Counted from the stretch's first letter, positions 26,099-35,538 are shown. The stretch is DNA of 64,000 nucleotides from Limnoglobus roseus (GCF_008254045.1 NZ_CP042425.1:4774001-4838000), one strand, 5' to 3'. A program made the numbers and translations. Notes: generated by a model from the letters alone, not told the origin.

Positions 26099-28687
26099 AT
26101 GTCGAGCCGCCGTTCCCGATCCGCCCTGGCGTTGCTGGTCGTCGTCACGACGGCGGCCGCCGGGCGGGCGGGCGAACCCGACGCGGGCAAGGTCGCGTTC
26201 TTCGAGAAGAAGGTCCGGCCGATCCTGGTCGGCCAGTGCTACGCCTGCCACTCGGCCGACACGAAGCCGGCCGGCGGGTTGCGGGTCGACGACCGCAACG
26301 GCCTCCTCACCGGCGGGAACGCCGGGGCGGCCGTCGTGCCGGGCAAGCCGGCCGAGAGCTTGCTGATTCGCCGCGTGTCGCTGAAGGACGGCAAGCGGCG
26401 GATGCCCCAGGACACCGAGGCCCTGACGGCCGAGCAGGTCGCGGACCTGACGGCGTGGATCGCCGACGGGGCCGTGTGGCCGGCGGTCAAGCTGCCGGCA
26501 TCGTTCGGCAAGCCGAAGGAGAAGTACGAGGAACTGCGGAAGGACCACTGGGCGTGGCAGCCGCTCCAGGAGCCGAAGGCTCCCGCAGTGAAGGACGCGG
26601 CCTGGGCGAAGGACGACGTCGACCGCTTCCTGCTCGCGAAACTCGAGGCGCAGAGCCTCAAGCCGGTCGCCGACGCGGACAAGGTCACGCTCATCCGCCG
26701 GATCACGTTCGACCTGACCGGCCTGCCGCCGACGCCGGCCGACGTCGACGCCTTCGTGAAGGACTCGTCCGCGAACGCCTTCGCGACGGTCGTGGACCGC
26801 CTCCTCGCAAGTTCGCAGTTCGGCGAGCGGTGGGGCCGGCACTGGCTGGACGTGGCCCGGTACGGCGAGTCGACCGGCCCGAGCCGGAACATCCCGTACC
26901 CGCACGCCTGGAAGTACCGCGACTACGTCATCGACAGCGTGAACGCCGACGTCCCGTACGACCGGTTCATTCGCGAGCAGGTCGCCGGCGACCTGCTGCC
27001 ATCGACGAACGACGAGGAGGCCAACCGGCAGAAGATCGCGACCGGGTTCCTCGCCCTCGGCGTGAAGGACGTGAACCAGCGGTTCAAGGTCCGGTTCGTC
27101 ATGGACAACGTGGACGAGCAGATCGACGCCGTCACCCGGTCCGTCCTCGGGTTGACCGTCAGTTGCGCCCGGTGCCACGACCACAAGTTCGACCCCGTCC
27201 CGCAGGCCGACTACTACGCCCTCGCCGGCATCTTCACGAGCACCGACAACGCGGCCGGCGTGCGGAACCAGATGGGCGGCGCGGGTCTGGCGTACTACGT
27301 CCCCGACATGCTCGTGAAGCTGAGCGGCGACCTGCCGACGGCCCCGCCCGAGCAGGTGGCGAAGCTGACGGCCGCGGTGGCCGAGGCGAAGAAGGCGTGG
27401 GACGGCATCCGGGGCACGCCCGAGGGCCTGAAGCCCGGCCCGAACGGCCAGCCGACGCAACGCCCGTTCCGCGTGAAGTACGAGCGGCTCCAGGGCGAGC
27501 TGAACGCCCTGACCGACCCGGCCCAGCGCGGCCTGGCGGCCCACGGCGTCCGCGACGCGAAGGCGATCGCCGACACCGAGATCCGCGTCCGCGGGGAGGC
27601 CGAGAAGCTCGGCCCGACCGTCCCCCGCGGCTACCTCACGGCGTTCGCCGTGCCCGGCGCGGCGGCCGTCAACCCGAAGCAGAGCGGGCGGTTGGAACTG
27701 GCCCAATGGCTGACCAGCCCGAAGAACCCGCTCGCCTCGCGGGTGGCCGTCAACCGCGTCTGGCAGCACCTGTTCGGCACCGGCCTCGTGTCGACCGTCG
27801 ACAACTTCGGCGTCACCGGCGACGTGCCGTCGAACCCCGAGTTGCTCGACCACCTGGCCGGGCGGTTCGTCCGCGACGGGTGGAGCACGAAGAAGCTCGT
27901 CCGCACGCTCGTCCTGACGCGGGCGTACCAACTCGGCGGCGAGGGCACGGAGGCCCACCGCACGCTCGACCCGGCGAACCGCCTCGTCTGGCGGCACGCC
28001 CCGCGGCGGCTCGACGCCGAGGAGTTCCGCGACTCGCTCCTCGCGACGGCCGGCGTCCTCGACGGCCAGCGGGCCGCCGGGTCGGCGGCGAAGGAACTGA
28101 AGATGGTCGAGATGCGGGACAACGGGCCGGAGGCCGCGAACGTCCACAAGGCGGCCGACGCGAGCACGGCCCGCAGCGTGTACCTGCCGCTGTTGCGGGG
28201 CGTCACGCCGCACGCCCTCGAAGCGTTCGACCCGGTCGAGCAGACGCTCGTCACCGGCCGCCGGGACACGACGACCGTGCCCGGCCAGGCGTTGTTCCTG
28301 TTGAACTCGACGTTCGTCCGCAAGCAGTCGCTGACCCTGGCCGAGCGGGTGCTGAAGGACAAGGACGCCGCGGACGCCGACCGCGTGCAGGTCGCCTACC
28401 GCCTGACGCTCGGCCGGGCGGCAACTGCTCAGGAAGTGGACCGGGCTCGCGCGTTCGTCGCCGAGTACGAGTCCGGCTACCGCCAGCACCCGGCCGCGAA
28501 GGCCGAGAAGCCGAAGGCGGCGGCGAAGCCGAAGACGGCCGAGGAACTGGCCGACCCCGACCAGGCCGACCAGACGGGCGAGGAGGTCGTCGAGGACGCC
28601 GTCCACCCGAAGGACGCGAGGACGGCCGCGTGGCTGGCCTTCGCACAGGCCCTCTACGGGAGCGGCGAGTTCCGGTACGTCCGCTAG
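26099..28687 (+). CDS. Planctomycete cytochrome c / DUF1549 / DUF1553 protein
   Basis: 862 residues from the ATG at 26099; the longer frame upstream is not protein-like. Signal-peptide-like N-terminus, then a PSCyt1 c-type heme site CYACH at 47-51, DUF1549 with a second heme-type site CARCH at 356-360, and the DUF1553 region (residues about 480-860) with RHAPRRLDAEEFRD and PLLRGVTPHALEAFDP. A Lys/Ala-rich linker lies near 800. In planctomycetes this protein is paired with a DUF1501 protein, as here, and is thought to be exported and act in polysaccharide-related or electron-transfer chemistry. Function not established. Confidence 0.9.
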   Translation: MSSRRSRSALALLVVVTTAAAGRAGEPDAGKVAFFEKKVRPILVGQCYACHSADTKPAGGLRVDDRNGLLTGGNAGAAVVPGKPAESLLIRRVSLKDGKRRMPQDTEALTAEQVADLTAWIADGAVWPAVKLPASFGKPKEKYEELRKDHWAWQPLQEPKAPAVKDAAWAKDDVDRFLLAKLEAQSLKPVADADKVTLIRRITFDLTGLPPTPADVDAFVKDSSANAFATVVDRLLASSQFGERWGRHWLDVARYGESTGPSRNIPYPHAWKYRDYVIDSVNADVPYDRFIREQVAGDLLPSTNDEEANRQKIATGFLALGVKDVNQRFKVRFVMDNVDEQIDAVTRSVLGLTVSCARCHDHKFDPVPQADYYALAGIFTSTDNAAGVRNQMGGAGLAYYVPDMLVKLSGDLPTAPPEQVAKLTAAVAEAKKAWDGIRGTPEGLKPGPNGQPTQRPFRVKYERLQGELNALTDPAQRGLAAHGVRDAKAIADTEIRVRGEAEKLGPTVPRGYLTAFAVPGAAAVNPKQSGRLELAQWLTSPKNPLASRVAVNRVWQHLFGTGLVSTVDNFGVTGDVPSNPELLDHLAGRFVRDGWSTKKLVRTLVLTRAYQLGGEGTEAHRTLDPANRLVWRHAPRRLDAEEFRDSLLATAGVLDGQRAAGSAAKELKMVEMRDNGPEAANVHKAADASTARSVYLPLLRGVTPHALEAFDPVEQTLVTGRRDTTTVPGQALFLLNSTFVRKQSLTLAERVLKDKDAADADRVQVAYRLTLGRAATAQEVDRARAFVAEYESGYRQHPAAKAEKPKAAAKPKTAEELADPDQADQTGEEVVEDAVHPKDARTAAWLAFAQALYGSGEFRYVR

Positions 28688-28761
28688 GCGAGCGGGGGGC
28701 GTCAGCCCCCGGATTCTCGAATCGCAATGACCGGAATCCGGGGGCTGACGCCCCCGCTCGC
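28688..28761. repeat. Long near-perfect inverted repeat
   Basis: Arms of 28-29 bases (28688-28716 and 28734-28761), beginning GCGAGCGGGGG and differing only by one extra G in the left arm, with a 17-base loop. The left arm starts right after the stop codon of the DUF1553 gene. It can form a very stable RNA hairpin that would attenuate read-through into the DUF1501 gene. The same GC-rich motif style is known to me as a dispersed repeat in Gemmata. Confidence 0.8.
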
Positions 28762-28816
28762 CCGATCCCTCGAACACCACCCGACCAAACCCAACACACA
28801 CGACCGAGGTTCCGTT

Positions 28817-30187
28817 ATGTCTCAGTTTCCGTTCGCCCCCAGCCGCCGGCAGGCCCTCAAGCACGCCGGGGCCGGGTTCGGCATGGTCGCCCTCGCCGGG
28901 CTGCTCGGCCAGCAGGCGAGGGCCGCCGAGAAGGTCACGGCCGCGAAGCCGCTCGCCCCGAAGTCGCCGCACTTCCAACCGCGGGCGAAGAAGATCATCT
29001 TCGTCTTCCTGCAGGGGGCCGTGTCCCAGATGGACACGTTCGAGTACAAGCCGGAACTCCAGAAGAACGGCGGCAAGGCTGGCCCCGGCGGCGGCACCCT
29101 GACGGCGTCGAAGTTCAAGTTCAGCCAGCACGGCCAGACCGGGTCGTGGTTCTCGGAACTGATGCCGAACATCGCCAAGCACGCGGACAAGCTGACGTGG
29201 CTCCGCGGCCTGCACACGGACACGCCGGCCCACCCGCAGGCGGTCGTGCAACTGCACACCGGGAGTGCGAACGCCGCCCTCACCCGGCCGAGCCTGGGCG
29301 CGTGGCTGATGTACGGCCTCGGCACGGAGAACCAGGACCTGCCCGGGTACGTGACGATCAACCCAACGCCGAACTTCGGCGGGGCCGTCAACTACGGCAG
29401 CGCGTTCCTGCCGGCCCACTTCCAGGGCACGCGGATCGACGACCAGGGCCGCCTGCCGAACCTGCGGTCCGCGACCGCGGGTTCGCTCCAGCGGAAGCAG
29501 CTCGACTTGATCCAGGCGATGAACCGCGACCTCGGGGCGACGGCCGGGGCCCCGGACCAACTCGACGGCGTGATCGAGAGCTACGAGCTCGGGTTCAAGA
29601 TGCAGGGCAAGGTGCCGGAGTTGCTCGACCTCTCGAAGGAGCCGCAGGCGGTGAAGGACGCTTACGGCATCAAGGACGGGGCGGCCGGGTCGTTCGCCCG
29701 CCAGTGCCTGATGGCCCGCCGGCTGAGCGAGGCCGGCGTGCGGTTCGTGGAGATCTGCCAGCCCGGGTGGGACCACCACAACAACCTGCACAAGGGCCTC
29801 CTCAACCGGTGCGAGTCGGTCGACCAGCCGACGGCCGCCCTGCTGACCGACCTGGAGCAGCGGGGGCTGTTGGAGGACACGCTCGTGCTGTTCGGCAGCG
29901 AGTTCGGCCGGCAGCCGACGACGCAGGGGGCGGACGGGCGGGACCACAACATCACCGGGTACCCGATGTTCCTGACCGGGGCGGGGGTGAAGCCGGGCGT
30001 CACGTACGGGGCGACGGACGAGTTCGGGATCCAGGCCGTCGAGGGCCGGATGCACACGAACGACCTGCACGCCACCCTGCTCGCCCTGCTCGGCCTCGAC
30101 CACGAGAAGCTGACGTACAACTACGCCGGCCGCGACTTCCGCCTCACCGACGTCGCCGGCACCGTCGTGCGGGACATCATGCGGTAG
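28817..30187 (+). CDS. DUF1501 protein (exported, Tat-type signal)
   Basis: 456 residues from the ATG at 28817. N-terminus SRRQALKHAGAGFGMVALAGL has a twin-arginine signal (Arg10-Arg11). The body has the alkaline-phosphatase/sulfatase-like DUF1501 pattern: FVFLQGAVSQMDTFEYKP, SQHGQTGSWFSELMP, ARQCLMARRLSEAGVRFVEI, GWDHHNNLHKG and VLFGSEFGRQPTTQGADGRDH. It is the usual partner of the DUF1553 protein encoded upstream. Monocistronic-like ending in a hairpin. Confidence 0.9.
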   Translation: MSQFPFAPSRRQALKHAGAGFGMVALAGLLGQQARAAEKVTAAKPLAPKSPHFQPRAKKIIFVFLQGAVSQMDTFEYKPELQKNGGKAGPGGGTLTASKFKFSQHGQTGSWFSELMPNIAKHADKLTWLRGLHTDTPAHPQAVVQLHTGSANAALTRPSLGAWLMYGLGTENQDLPGYVTINPTPNFGGAVNYGSAFLPAHFQGTRIDDQGRLPNLRSATAGSLQRKQLDLIQAMNRDLGATAGAPDQLDGVIESYELGFKMQGKVPELLDLSKEPQAVKDAYGIKDGAAGSFARQCLMARRLSEAGVRFVEICQPGWDHHNNLHKGLLNRCESVDQPTAALLTDLEQRGLLEDTLVLFGSEFGRQPTTQGADGRDHNITGYPMFLTGAGVKPGVTYGATDEFGIQAVEGRMHTNDLHATLLALLGLDHEKLTYNYAGRDFRLTDVAGTVVRDIMR

Positions 30188-30197
30188 CAAGTTGGTC

Positions 30198-30236
30198 ATG
30201 ACGGTTCGTGGAGAAAGTCCGGCCACGAACCGTCAT
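30198..30236. terminator. Hairpin after the DUF1501 gene
   Basis: Perfect 14-bp inverted repeat (ATGACGGTTCGTGG and complement) with an 11-base loop, starting 11 bases after the stop codon. No T-run follows, so it may end transcription by a Rho-assisted or intrinsic route. Position favours a terminator. Confidence 0.5.
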
Positions 30237-30455
30237 CGGGTTGAGAAATCGGTGGGTTCTACACCACGCGGTTACACAAACTCGGTGGATAACTCTTCTG
30301 GATCGCGCCAACCAACTGCTTCTTGAAGCCGAGTTTCCGCAGCAGTTGCATGTCCTGGTACCCTCGACTGCTCTACTCGGTACCAGCCGCGTGACGCAAA
30401 CCGCGACCGGATTCACGGGATGCCGACACGCTTTCGCTGGCGGTCGTGTCTGCCG

Positions 30456-31826
30456 TCAGCCGGCCAGTCCCCTCGCGACCGCCAGATGGCGGATCAGGTC
30501 GGCCCGCATCTCGGCTGCCCGTTCGGGCGTGGGTGCCCGGAGGACCGCGGCGGGGTGGTAGGTCGCGATGGCCCGTGCGTGCGATTCCAGCGGCACGACT
30601 TCCCCGCGGCGGTCGGCGAAACGGAACGGGCGGCCGAGCACGGCCTGGGTCGCGGTCGCCCCGAGGCAGACGACGACGGCCGGCCGGATCAGGTCGAGTT
30701 CCGCGGCCAGCCATGGTTGGCAGGCGTTGACTTCGCGGACGTCGGCGGTGCGGTGCTGGCGGAACAGGCCACTCATTGAGAACTTGAAGTGCTTCACGGC
30801 GTTCGTCACGTACACCGCCCCGCGGTCGAGGCCGGCGGCGTGCATCGCGGCGTTCAGCACCTCGCCTGCCGGGCCGAGAAACGGTCGCCCCTCGCGGTCT
30901 TCCTGGTCCCCCGGTTGCTCGCCGACGAGCACGATCCGGGCGTCGGCCTTGCCCTCGCCGAAGACGGTCTGCGTGGCCGGGCCGCACAGGTCGCACGCGG
31001 TGCAACCTGTCGCGGCCTCTCGCAAGCTGGCCAGATCGCGGTGGGGCGGGAGAAACGCGGCGGCCGACCGCGCCGGGCCTTCGGCGTGCGCGACCATCTC
31101 CGCCACGCGGACGGGGGCCTCGGCGAGCAAGTCGGCGATGATGGCCGTTTCCGGTAGCGTCGGCCAGTGGCGGACGGGCAGTTCCTTCTTCATCATCTTC
31201 AACTTGATGCGGGCCGGGTTGAACGTCGCCCGGTAGTAGGTCTTCCACAGCCCTTCGAGCACGTCCGGCGGCGGGGCGTCCTTTGCCGGCACGCCGGGGC
31301 CGAAGTGTAGTTGGTCTCCGTCCCACGTCACCGACTCGTCGGGCGTGAGGATCGACCAGTGCATCTCCGGGAAGCGGCGGGCGAAGAACGAGGCGGTCAG
31401 CCGCACGATGCGGTGATCGGGTCGATGCCAGGCGACGAAGTGCTCGCCGACACGGCGGAAGCGGACGAAGGCCTTCATCTTGTGGGCGTCGCGGCGGACC
31501 GCCTTCTCGGCCCGGGCCAGCCAGTGAACATCGTCGTCGGTGGCCAAATCCAGGAGGTGCGGCTCTCCGTGTGTTAGCCGCCAGAGCGCGCGGTACAGGC
31601 GTGCCCACCGTTGCGGCTCGCGATGGCAGGCAACTTTTTCCGCCAGCGCCAGGAACGGCGGTGGCACGCAGTATTTCGATGAGGTCGCGGGCGGGATTCC
31701 CTCGCCGGCGAACAGACTGGCTTCGGTGCCGTCGGTGAAATGGACAGCGGACGGCGGCACCTCGCTCGCCAACAGGCCGCGGCAAGCCGTCCGCCACTCG
31801 TCGAAGTTCGCGGCGGTAACAATCAT
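30456..31826 (-). CDS. udgX: UdgX-type uracil-DNA-binding protein with DUF4130 domain
   Basis: 456 residues from the ATG at 31826. N-terminal DUF4130 region (about 1-230, with HKMKAFVRFRRVG). The C-terminal UDG fold (about 250-456) has iron-sulfur cysteines in GCTACDLC (275-281), motif A GEQPGDQEDREGRPFLGPAG (from 302), NAVKHFKF, and motif TYHPAAVL with His424. UdgX proteins bind uracil in DNA and form a covalent bond through a His in a KRRIH loop. Here that segment reads LFRQHRTAD with His358, so the His is kept but the neighbouring basic residues differ. Start overlaps the radical SAM stop by four bases. This pair recurs in many bacteria and is thought to act in DNA repair. Confidence 0.87.
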   Translation of the reverse strand: MIVTAANFDEWRTACRGLLASEVPPSAVHFTDGTEASLFAGEGIPPATSSKYCVPPPFLALAEKVACHREPQRWARLYRALWRLTHGEPHLLDLATDDDVHWLARAEKAVRRDAHKMKAFVRFRRVGEHFVAWHRPDHRIVRLTASFFARRFPEMHWSILTPDESVTWDGDQLHFGPGVPAKDAPPPDVLEGLWKTYYRATFNPARIKLKMMKKELPVRHWPTLPETAIIADLLAEAPVRVAEMVAHAEGPARSAAAFLPPHRDLASLREAATGCTACDLCGPATQTVFGEGKADARIVLVGEQPGDQEDREGRPFLGPAGEVLNAAMHAAGLDRGAVYVTNAVKHFKFSMSGLFRQHRTADVREVNACQPWLAAELDLIRPAVVVCLGATATQAVLGRPFRFADRRGEVVPLESHARAIATYHPAAVLRAPTPERAAEMRADLIRHLAVARGLAG

Positions 31827-33043
31827 GAGGGGTCGATCCCGTCGAAGAGCGTCGGCTGCACGGCTTTCTTCAGGCCGACCGTGTCGAGCAGGCGCAAGCC
31901 GGGGTTGTGGTCGCCGGTCACGACGAACGGGGCGGCGCTCTTCCAGTTCACGCGGAGCTTCCGCAGGTCGTCGGTCGTCAGCGCGTGATGCCGACGGATG
32001 GCGAGGATGCGGTTCACATTTCGCACGCCCAGACCCGGGACGCGCAAGAGCAGTTCGCGGCAGGCCGTGTTCACGTCGATGGGGAACCAGTCGCGGTGGG
32101 CCAGCGCCCAGGCGAGCTTGGGGTCGACGTCGAGGGCGAGGTTCGCGTCCGTGGCGATGACTTCGCCGACCCGGAAGCCGTAGAAGCGGAGGAGCCAGTC
32201 GGCCTGGTACAGACGGTGCTCGCGCAACAGTGGCGGGCTGAGGCCCGGCAGGCGGGCATCGGCGTGCGGCGTCGGGCTGTACGCTGAGTAGTAGACCCGC
32301 CGGAGCTTCTGCCGCCGGTACAGGTCGTCGGCCGTGCCGAGGATGGTGCCGTCCGGCGTCGGTGTCGCGCCGACGACCATCTGCGTACTCTGCCCGGCCG
32401 GGGCGAAGTTCGGTGCGGCGAGCCCGGCCTTCCGGTCCGCGGCCCGCTCGTCGATCTTCTCGGCGACGGCGTCCATCGTGCCAACGATCTCTGGCCGCTT
32501 CTTCTCCGGGGCGAGTTGTTGCAAATCCTGCGTCGTCGGCAGTTCGATGTTCGCGCTCAGGCGGTCGGCCCACCGCCCGGCCTCCGCGATCAGTTCTGGG
32601 GCCGCGCCGGGGATCAGTTTCAGGTGGACGTACCCGCCGAAGCCGTGATCGACCCGCAGGCTTTTCGCCACGGCGACGAGTTGCTCCATCGTGTAGTGGA
32701 CGCTCTGGATGATGCCGGAGCTGAGGAACAAGCCTTCGATGTAGTTACGGCGGTAGAACTCGACGGTGAGGTTCACCACCTCGGCGACGGTGAACCGCGC
32801 CCGCGGGGTGTCGCTCGACGCGCGGTTGACGCAGAACCGGCAGTCGTACAGGCAGTAGTTGGTGAGGAGGATTTTGAGCAACGAAACGCACCGCCCGTCG
32901 GGCGTGTAGCTGTGGCAAATGCCCATGCCCTCGGTCGAGCCGAGGCGGGCGTCGCGGCGGGTCCCCGTGCTGCCGCTGCTGGCGCACGAGGCGTCGTACT
33001 TGGCCGCGTCGGCGAGGATTTCCAGCTTCCGGCGAACGTCCAT
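31823..33043 (-). CDS. Radical SAM protein, DNA-repair associated (UdgX partner)
   Basis: 406 residues from the ATG at 33043. Radical SAM motif CLYDCRFC with Cys64, Cys68 and Cys71. The opening KLEILADAAKYDASCASSG and the STEGMGICHSYTPDGRC segment mark the subfamily encoded next to DUF4130/UdgX proteins. A C-terminal helix-hairpin-helix (LLRVPGLGVRNVNRILAIRR) suggests DNA binding. The frame is open to 33112, but the shorter start fits the family. Translation is coupled to the downstream UdgX gene (ATGA). The reaction is unknown; a base-modification or repair role is inferred from context. Confidence 0.87.
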   Translation of the reverse strand: MDVRRKLEILADAAKYDASCASSGSTGTRRDARLGSTEGMGICHSYTPDGRCVSLLKILLTNYCLYDCRFCVNRASSDTPRARFTVAEVVNLTVEFYRRNYIEGLFLSSGIIQSVHYTMEQLVAVAKSLRVDHGFGGYVHLKLIPGAAPELIAEAGRWADRLSANIELPTTQDLQQLAPEKKRPEIVGTMDAVAEKIDERAADRKAGLAAPNFAPAGQSTQMVVGATPTPDGTILGTADDLYRRQKLRRVYYSAYSPTPHADARLPGLSPPLLREHRLYQADWLLRFYGFRVGEVIATDANLALDVDPKLAWALAHRDWFPIDVNTACRELLLRVPGLGVRNVNRILAIRRHHALTTDDLRKLRVNWKSAAPFVVTGDHNPGLRLLDTVGLKKAVQPTLFDGIDPS

Positions 33044-33473
33044 CACGCCAGCCCGTTCGGTACGAATGTCCAGTATGCAAAGGTAACCGTCGGGCCGCCC
33101 GTCGGACAACACGATTCAGACGGGAAGGTGTCCGAATCGGGTCCGGCGCAACCGCCTCAATCAGCGATCGGGCTATAAGCCGCGACGGAAGGGCGTCCTA
33201 TTCAAAAATGATAGCCGACAAGATGGCGGCCTTCTTGCGTCGCGGGATGTTCACTACGTTACCCCACCGTAGCCACCACAGTTCCGAGCGCCTCTGCGAT
33301 TCGTTCCTCCATCTTCTCGGCCGCTGCTGCCGGTCCTCGCCTAGGCCCGTGGCCGCGTGCTGGATCAACCGCTGGTCTGCCCGGTCTCGGGCCAAGCGTC
33401 CGAATCCCGCTACTCTGCTTGCGATCCGAACTCGCCCGGCGTATGCTCACTCCACTTCAATCCCCGGTGACCG
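33044..33473. other. Divergent intergenic region upstream of the retron cluster
   Basis: 430 bases between the divergent radical SAM gene and the ARM-repeat gene of the retron. An A-rich patch (TTCAAAAATGATAG near 33200) is the only promoter-like stretch. The short frames show no protein-like composition, and I see no structured RNA comparable with those at 35.3-35.8 kb. Confidence 0.4.
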
Positions 33474-35288
33474 ATGGCCGCAGGTTCGTGGGCACTCGTC
33501 GAGGAACTATTCACCCGCGGTGACGCGGCGTTCGGTTCCGAATTGCGGCGGGTCCATGCCCCGGAACAACTCGGGGCGTTTGCCGCCCGCTGGTTCGCGG
33601 ACAAGCGACCCGTCGCCCGGCAGGCGCTGTTCGACTACCTGGGCCAGCCGCTCAACTGCTACCGGCACGAGCCGCTGGTCAAGCGGTTGTTCAAACTGGC
33701 CGAGACCGCGGGGGACGACGAACTGGTCGGGGCGTTCCTCGTCGCGTTCGACCGCTCGATCCGGCGTCTCCGCAAACAAATCCAACGGACCAAGTACGAG
33801 AACTTCCCGACTCGGGCCGCCGCCGAGGGCGCGGTGCGGGCGTGGGAGGCAGAGGGGTTTCGCAACGTCTCGATCCAGACCTACGCGGGCAACCGGACGT
33901 TCGCTTACGCCAGTAAGCCCGTTGAGGTCGTGGTGACGCCGAACACCGCGATGCCTCGGCTGGCCGCTGCCCAGCGGAAGCGAGTCGAGAAGCCCGGTGA
34001 TTGGTTTCGCGAGCGGCTGGAACGCCGGCACGTCCTCTTTTCGCTGCCGACGCGGCGGTATCTGCGGCGGCGGGCGTGGCGGTACTTCCGCCGCCTCGGC
34101 AAGACCGACCCGCTGCGGTACGTGCGGGCGGTCGCAGTCTTCCTCGCGCGTTACCGCGACGCGGACGTGGACTCCGACCTGCACCTGCTCGACAACTGGG
34201 GGCTGACGCACGCCCTGTTTCACAACTGCCCGGCCCTCGTTCGTCCGGCCCGCGGATGGGAGTTCGTGCCGGGCAAGGGGTTGGCCGACCTCGCGTTCGC
34301 CCCGCGGCTGGAAACCGCTTGGGCGGCGAAACCGGAGTGGGTCTTCGATCTGCTGACGGACGCGAACTGTCGCACCGTGCGGCTGTTCGCTGTCTGGCTG
34401 TTGCGGACGAAGTGCGACGAGTGGCTGCGACAGCGGCCCGTAGGCACGCTCCTGCGGCTGGCCGACCACGCGGACCCGGACGTGGCCGCCCTCGGCTTCG
34501 ACTTGCTGGAGGCTGCCCCGGATCTGTCCGTGCTGCCGGTTTCGGAGTGGCTGCGGCGGCTGGACGGCGACGATCTCGAAAAACTCACTCGGCTCTCGGA
34601 CCTGCTAGTCCGGCGACTCGACCCGGCCCGTGTCGGTCGTGACGACGCGATCAGACTGGCGGCCTACCGGTCGCGGCCCGTGGCCGTGCTGGGGCTGACG
34701 CTGCTGAAGGCGCGGGCCTACGCCGCGGACGACGTGCCGCAACTGTTGACGCTCGCACAGGCCGAGTGCCCCGCCGTGCGGCCGGATCTCACGGCGTGGC
34801 TCCGCGGCCTGCTCGGCGGGAGTCTGTCCGAAGCGGCCGCCGTCCTCGACTTTCTCGACAGCAAGCACGCTGACGTGCGGCGGGCGGGGTGGGCCTGGCT
34901 GCTCGACTCGCCGACGAAGGACGACCCCGACGTTTGGCACAAGCTGATGGAATCACCCTACGACGACGTCCGACAACGCCTCGGCGACCAGTTGACGTCG
35001 ATCGCCGGCGGGGCGAACCCGGCGACGGTCCGGCAGTTGTGGGCCACGATTCTGCTCGCGGTGCACCGGGGCGGACGGCAGAAGCCGGGCGTCGTGGCTC
35101 AGGTGGTCCGCCAAATGATTGACGATCCCGGTCAGGTGGCGAGCCTGTTGCCGCTGCTGGCCGTCGCGGTGCGGTCGCTCCGAGGGCCGGAATTCCGAGC
35201 CGGGCTGACCGGCGTGGTCGCCCTGGGGGAAACGAGGCCGGAACTGCTGCCGCTGATCCGCCGGCAGTTTCCGGAGTTGACCGTGTGA
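33474..35288 (+). CDS. ARM/HEAT-repeat protein of the retron cluster
   Basis: 604 residues. An N-terminal region (1-230) with paired helices and a beta patch (FRNVSIQTYAGNRTFAYASKPVEVVVTP) leads into degenerate HEAT/ARM helical repeats over about 290-600 (ADHADPDVAALGFDLLEAAPD; FLDSKHADVRRAGWAWLL; ESPYDDVRQRLGDQL). Such arrays bind proteins or nucleic acids. Its stop codon lies four bases before the first arm of the retron RNA. I recall a published retron class (type XIII, from memory) defined by an ARM-repeat and a winged-helix-SWIM protein, which matches this set. The catalytic output, if any, is not visible; it is probably an effector or scaffold. Confidence 0.8.
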   Translation: MAAGSWALVEELFTRGDAAFGSELRRVHAPEQLGAFAARWFADKRPVARQALFDYLGQPLNCYRHEPLVKRLFKLAETAGDDELVGAFLVAFDRSIRRLRKQIQRTKYENFPTRAAAEGAVRAWEAEGFRNVSIQTYAGNRTFAYASKPVEVVVTPNTAMPRLAAAQRKRVEKPGDWFRERLERRHVLFSLPTRRYLRRRAWRYFRRLGKTDPLRYVRAVAVFLARYRDADVDSDLHLLDNWGLTHALFHNCPALVRPARGWEFVPGKGLADLAFAPRLETAWAAKPEWVFDLLTDANCRTVRLFAVWLLRTKCDEWLRQRPVGTLLRLADHADPDVAALGFDLLEAAPDLSVLPVSEWLRRLDGDDLEKLTRLSDLLVRRLDPARVGRDDAIRLAAYRSRPVAVLGLTLLKARAYAADDVPQLLTLAQAECPAVRPDLTAWLRGLLGGSLSEAAAVLDFLDSKHADVRRAGWAWLLDSPTKDDPDVWHKLMESPYDDVRQRLGDQLTSIAGGANPATVRQLWATILLAVHRGGRQKPGVVAQVVRQMIDDPGQVASLLPLLAVAVRSLRGPEFRAGLTGVVALGETRPELLPLIRRQFPELTV

Positions 35289-35292
35289 ATCA

Positions 35293-35532
35293 CGAGAGGG
35301 GTTGTCGCGGGAGTCGGTCGGGCCGAGACCGCTGATGCTCTGATGTTCCGTCAGGGCGAGAGGTTTCTGTGCCGTTCGTTCCCGAAGTCGTTGCTCTTGG
35401 GCTGGCCACGGAGGCCTTGCGGGCCAGCTGAGGCAACGAGTTCAGCCCACAAGGCCTCCGTGGCCAGCTGGGTGAACGCCTTCGGTCGTGCGTTGAAGTC
35501 GGCCCGGCCGGCTTCCGCGACGACCCCTCTCG
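35293..35532 (+). ncRNA. Retron RNA copy 1 (msr-msd)
   Basis: 240 bases in the order expected of msr-msd. Outer arms a1 (35293-35324) and a2 (35501-35532) pair over 32 bases without a mismatch if four G-U pairs are allowed. Then comes a 76-base block (35325-35400) with a 7-bp hairpin GCTCTGA / TCAGGGC and loop TGTTCCG. A long stem of 19 bp (35401-35419 with 35450-35468) is the msd hairpin candidate, followed by a 31-base conserved 3' block (35471-35501). It begins four bases after the ARM gene stop, so it is probably processed from the operon transcript. The branching guanosine cannot be fixed from sequence; the GAGACC just inside a1 is a candidate. Confidence 0.82.
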
Positions 35533-35538
35533 ACGAAC

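Noticed and set aside
26072..30226. Very long open frames (1384 aa minus, 1412 aa plus) over the DUF1553/DUF1501 genes
   Set aside because: They cover two genes with strong domain signatures in another frame and have the low-complexity composition of shadow frames.
33208..33936. 242-residue frame overlapping the start of the ARM gene
   Set aside because: Ser/Arg/Thr-rich shadow in another frame; the ARM gene frame has coherent helical repeats.
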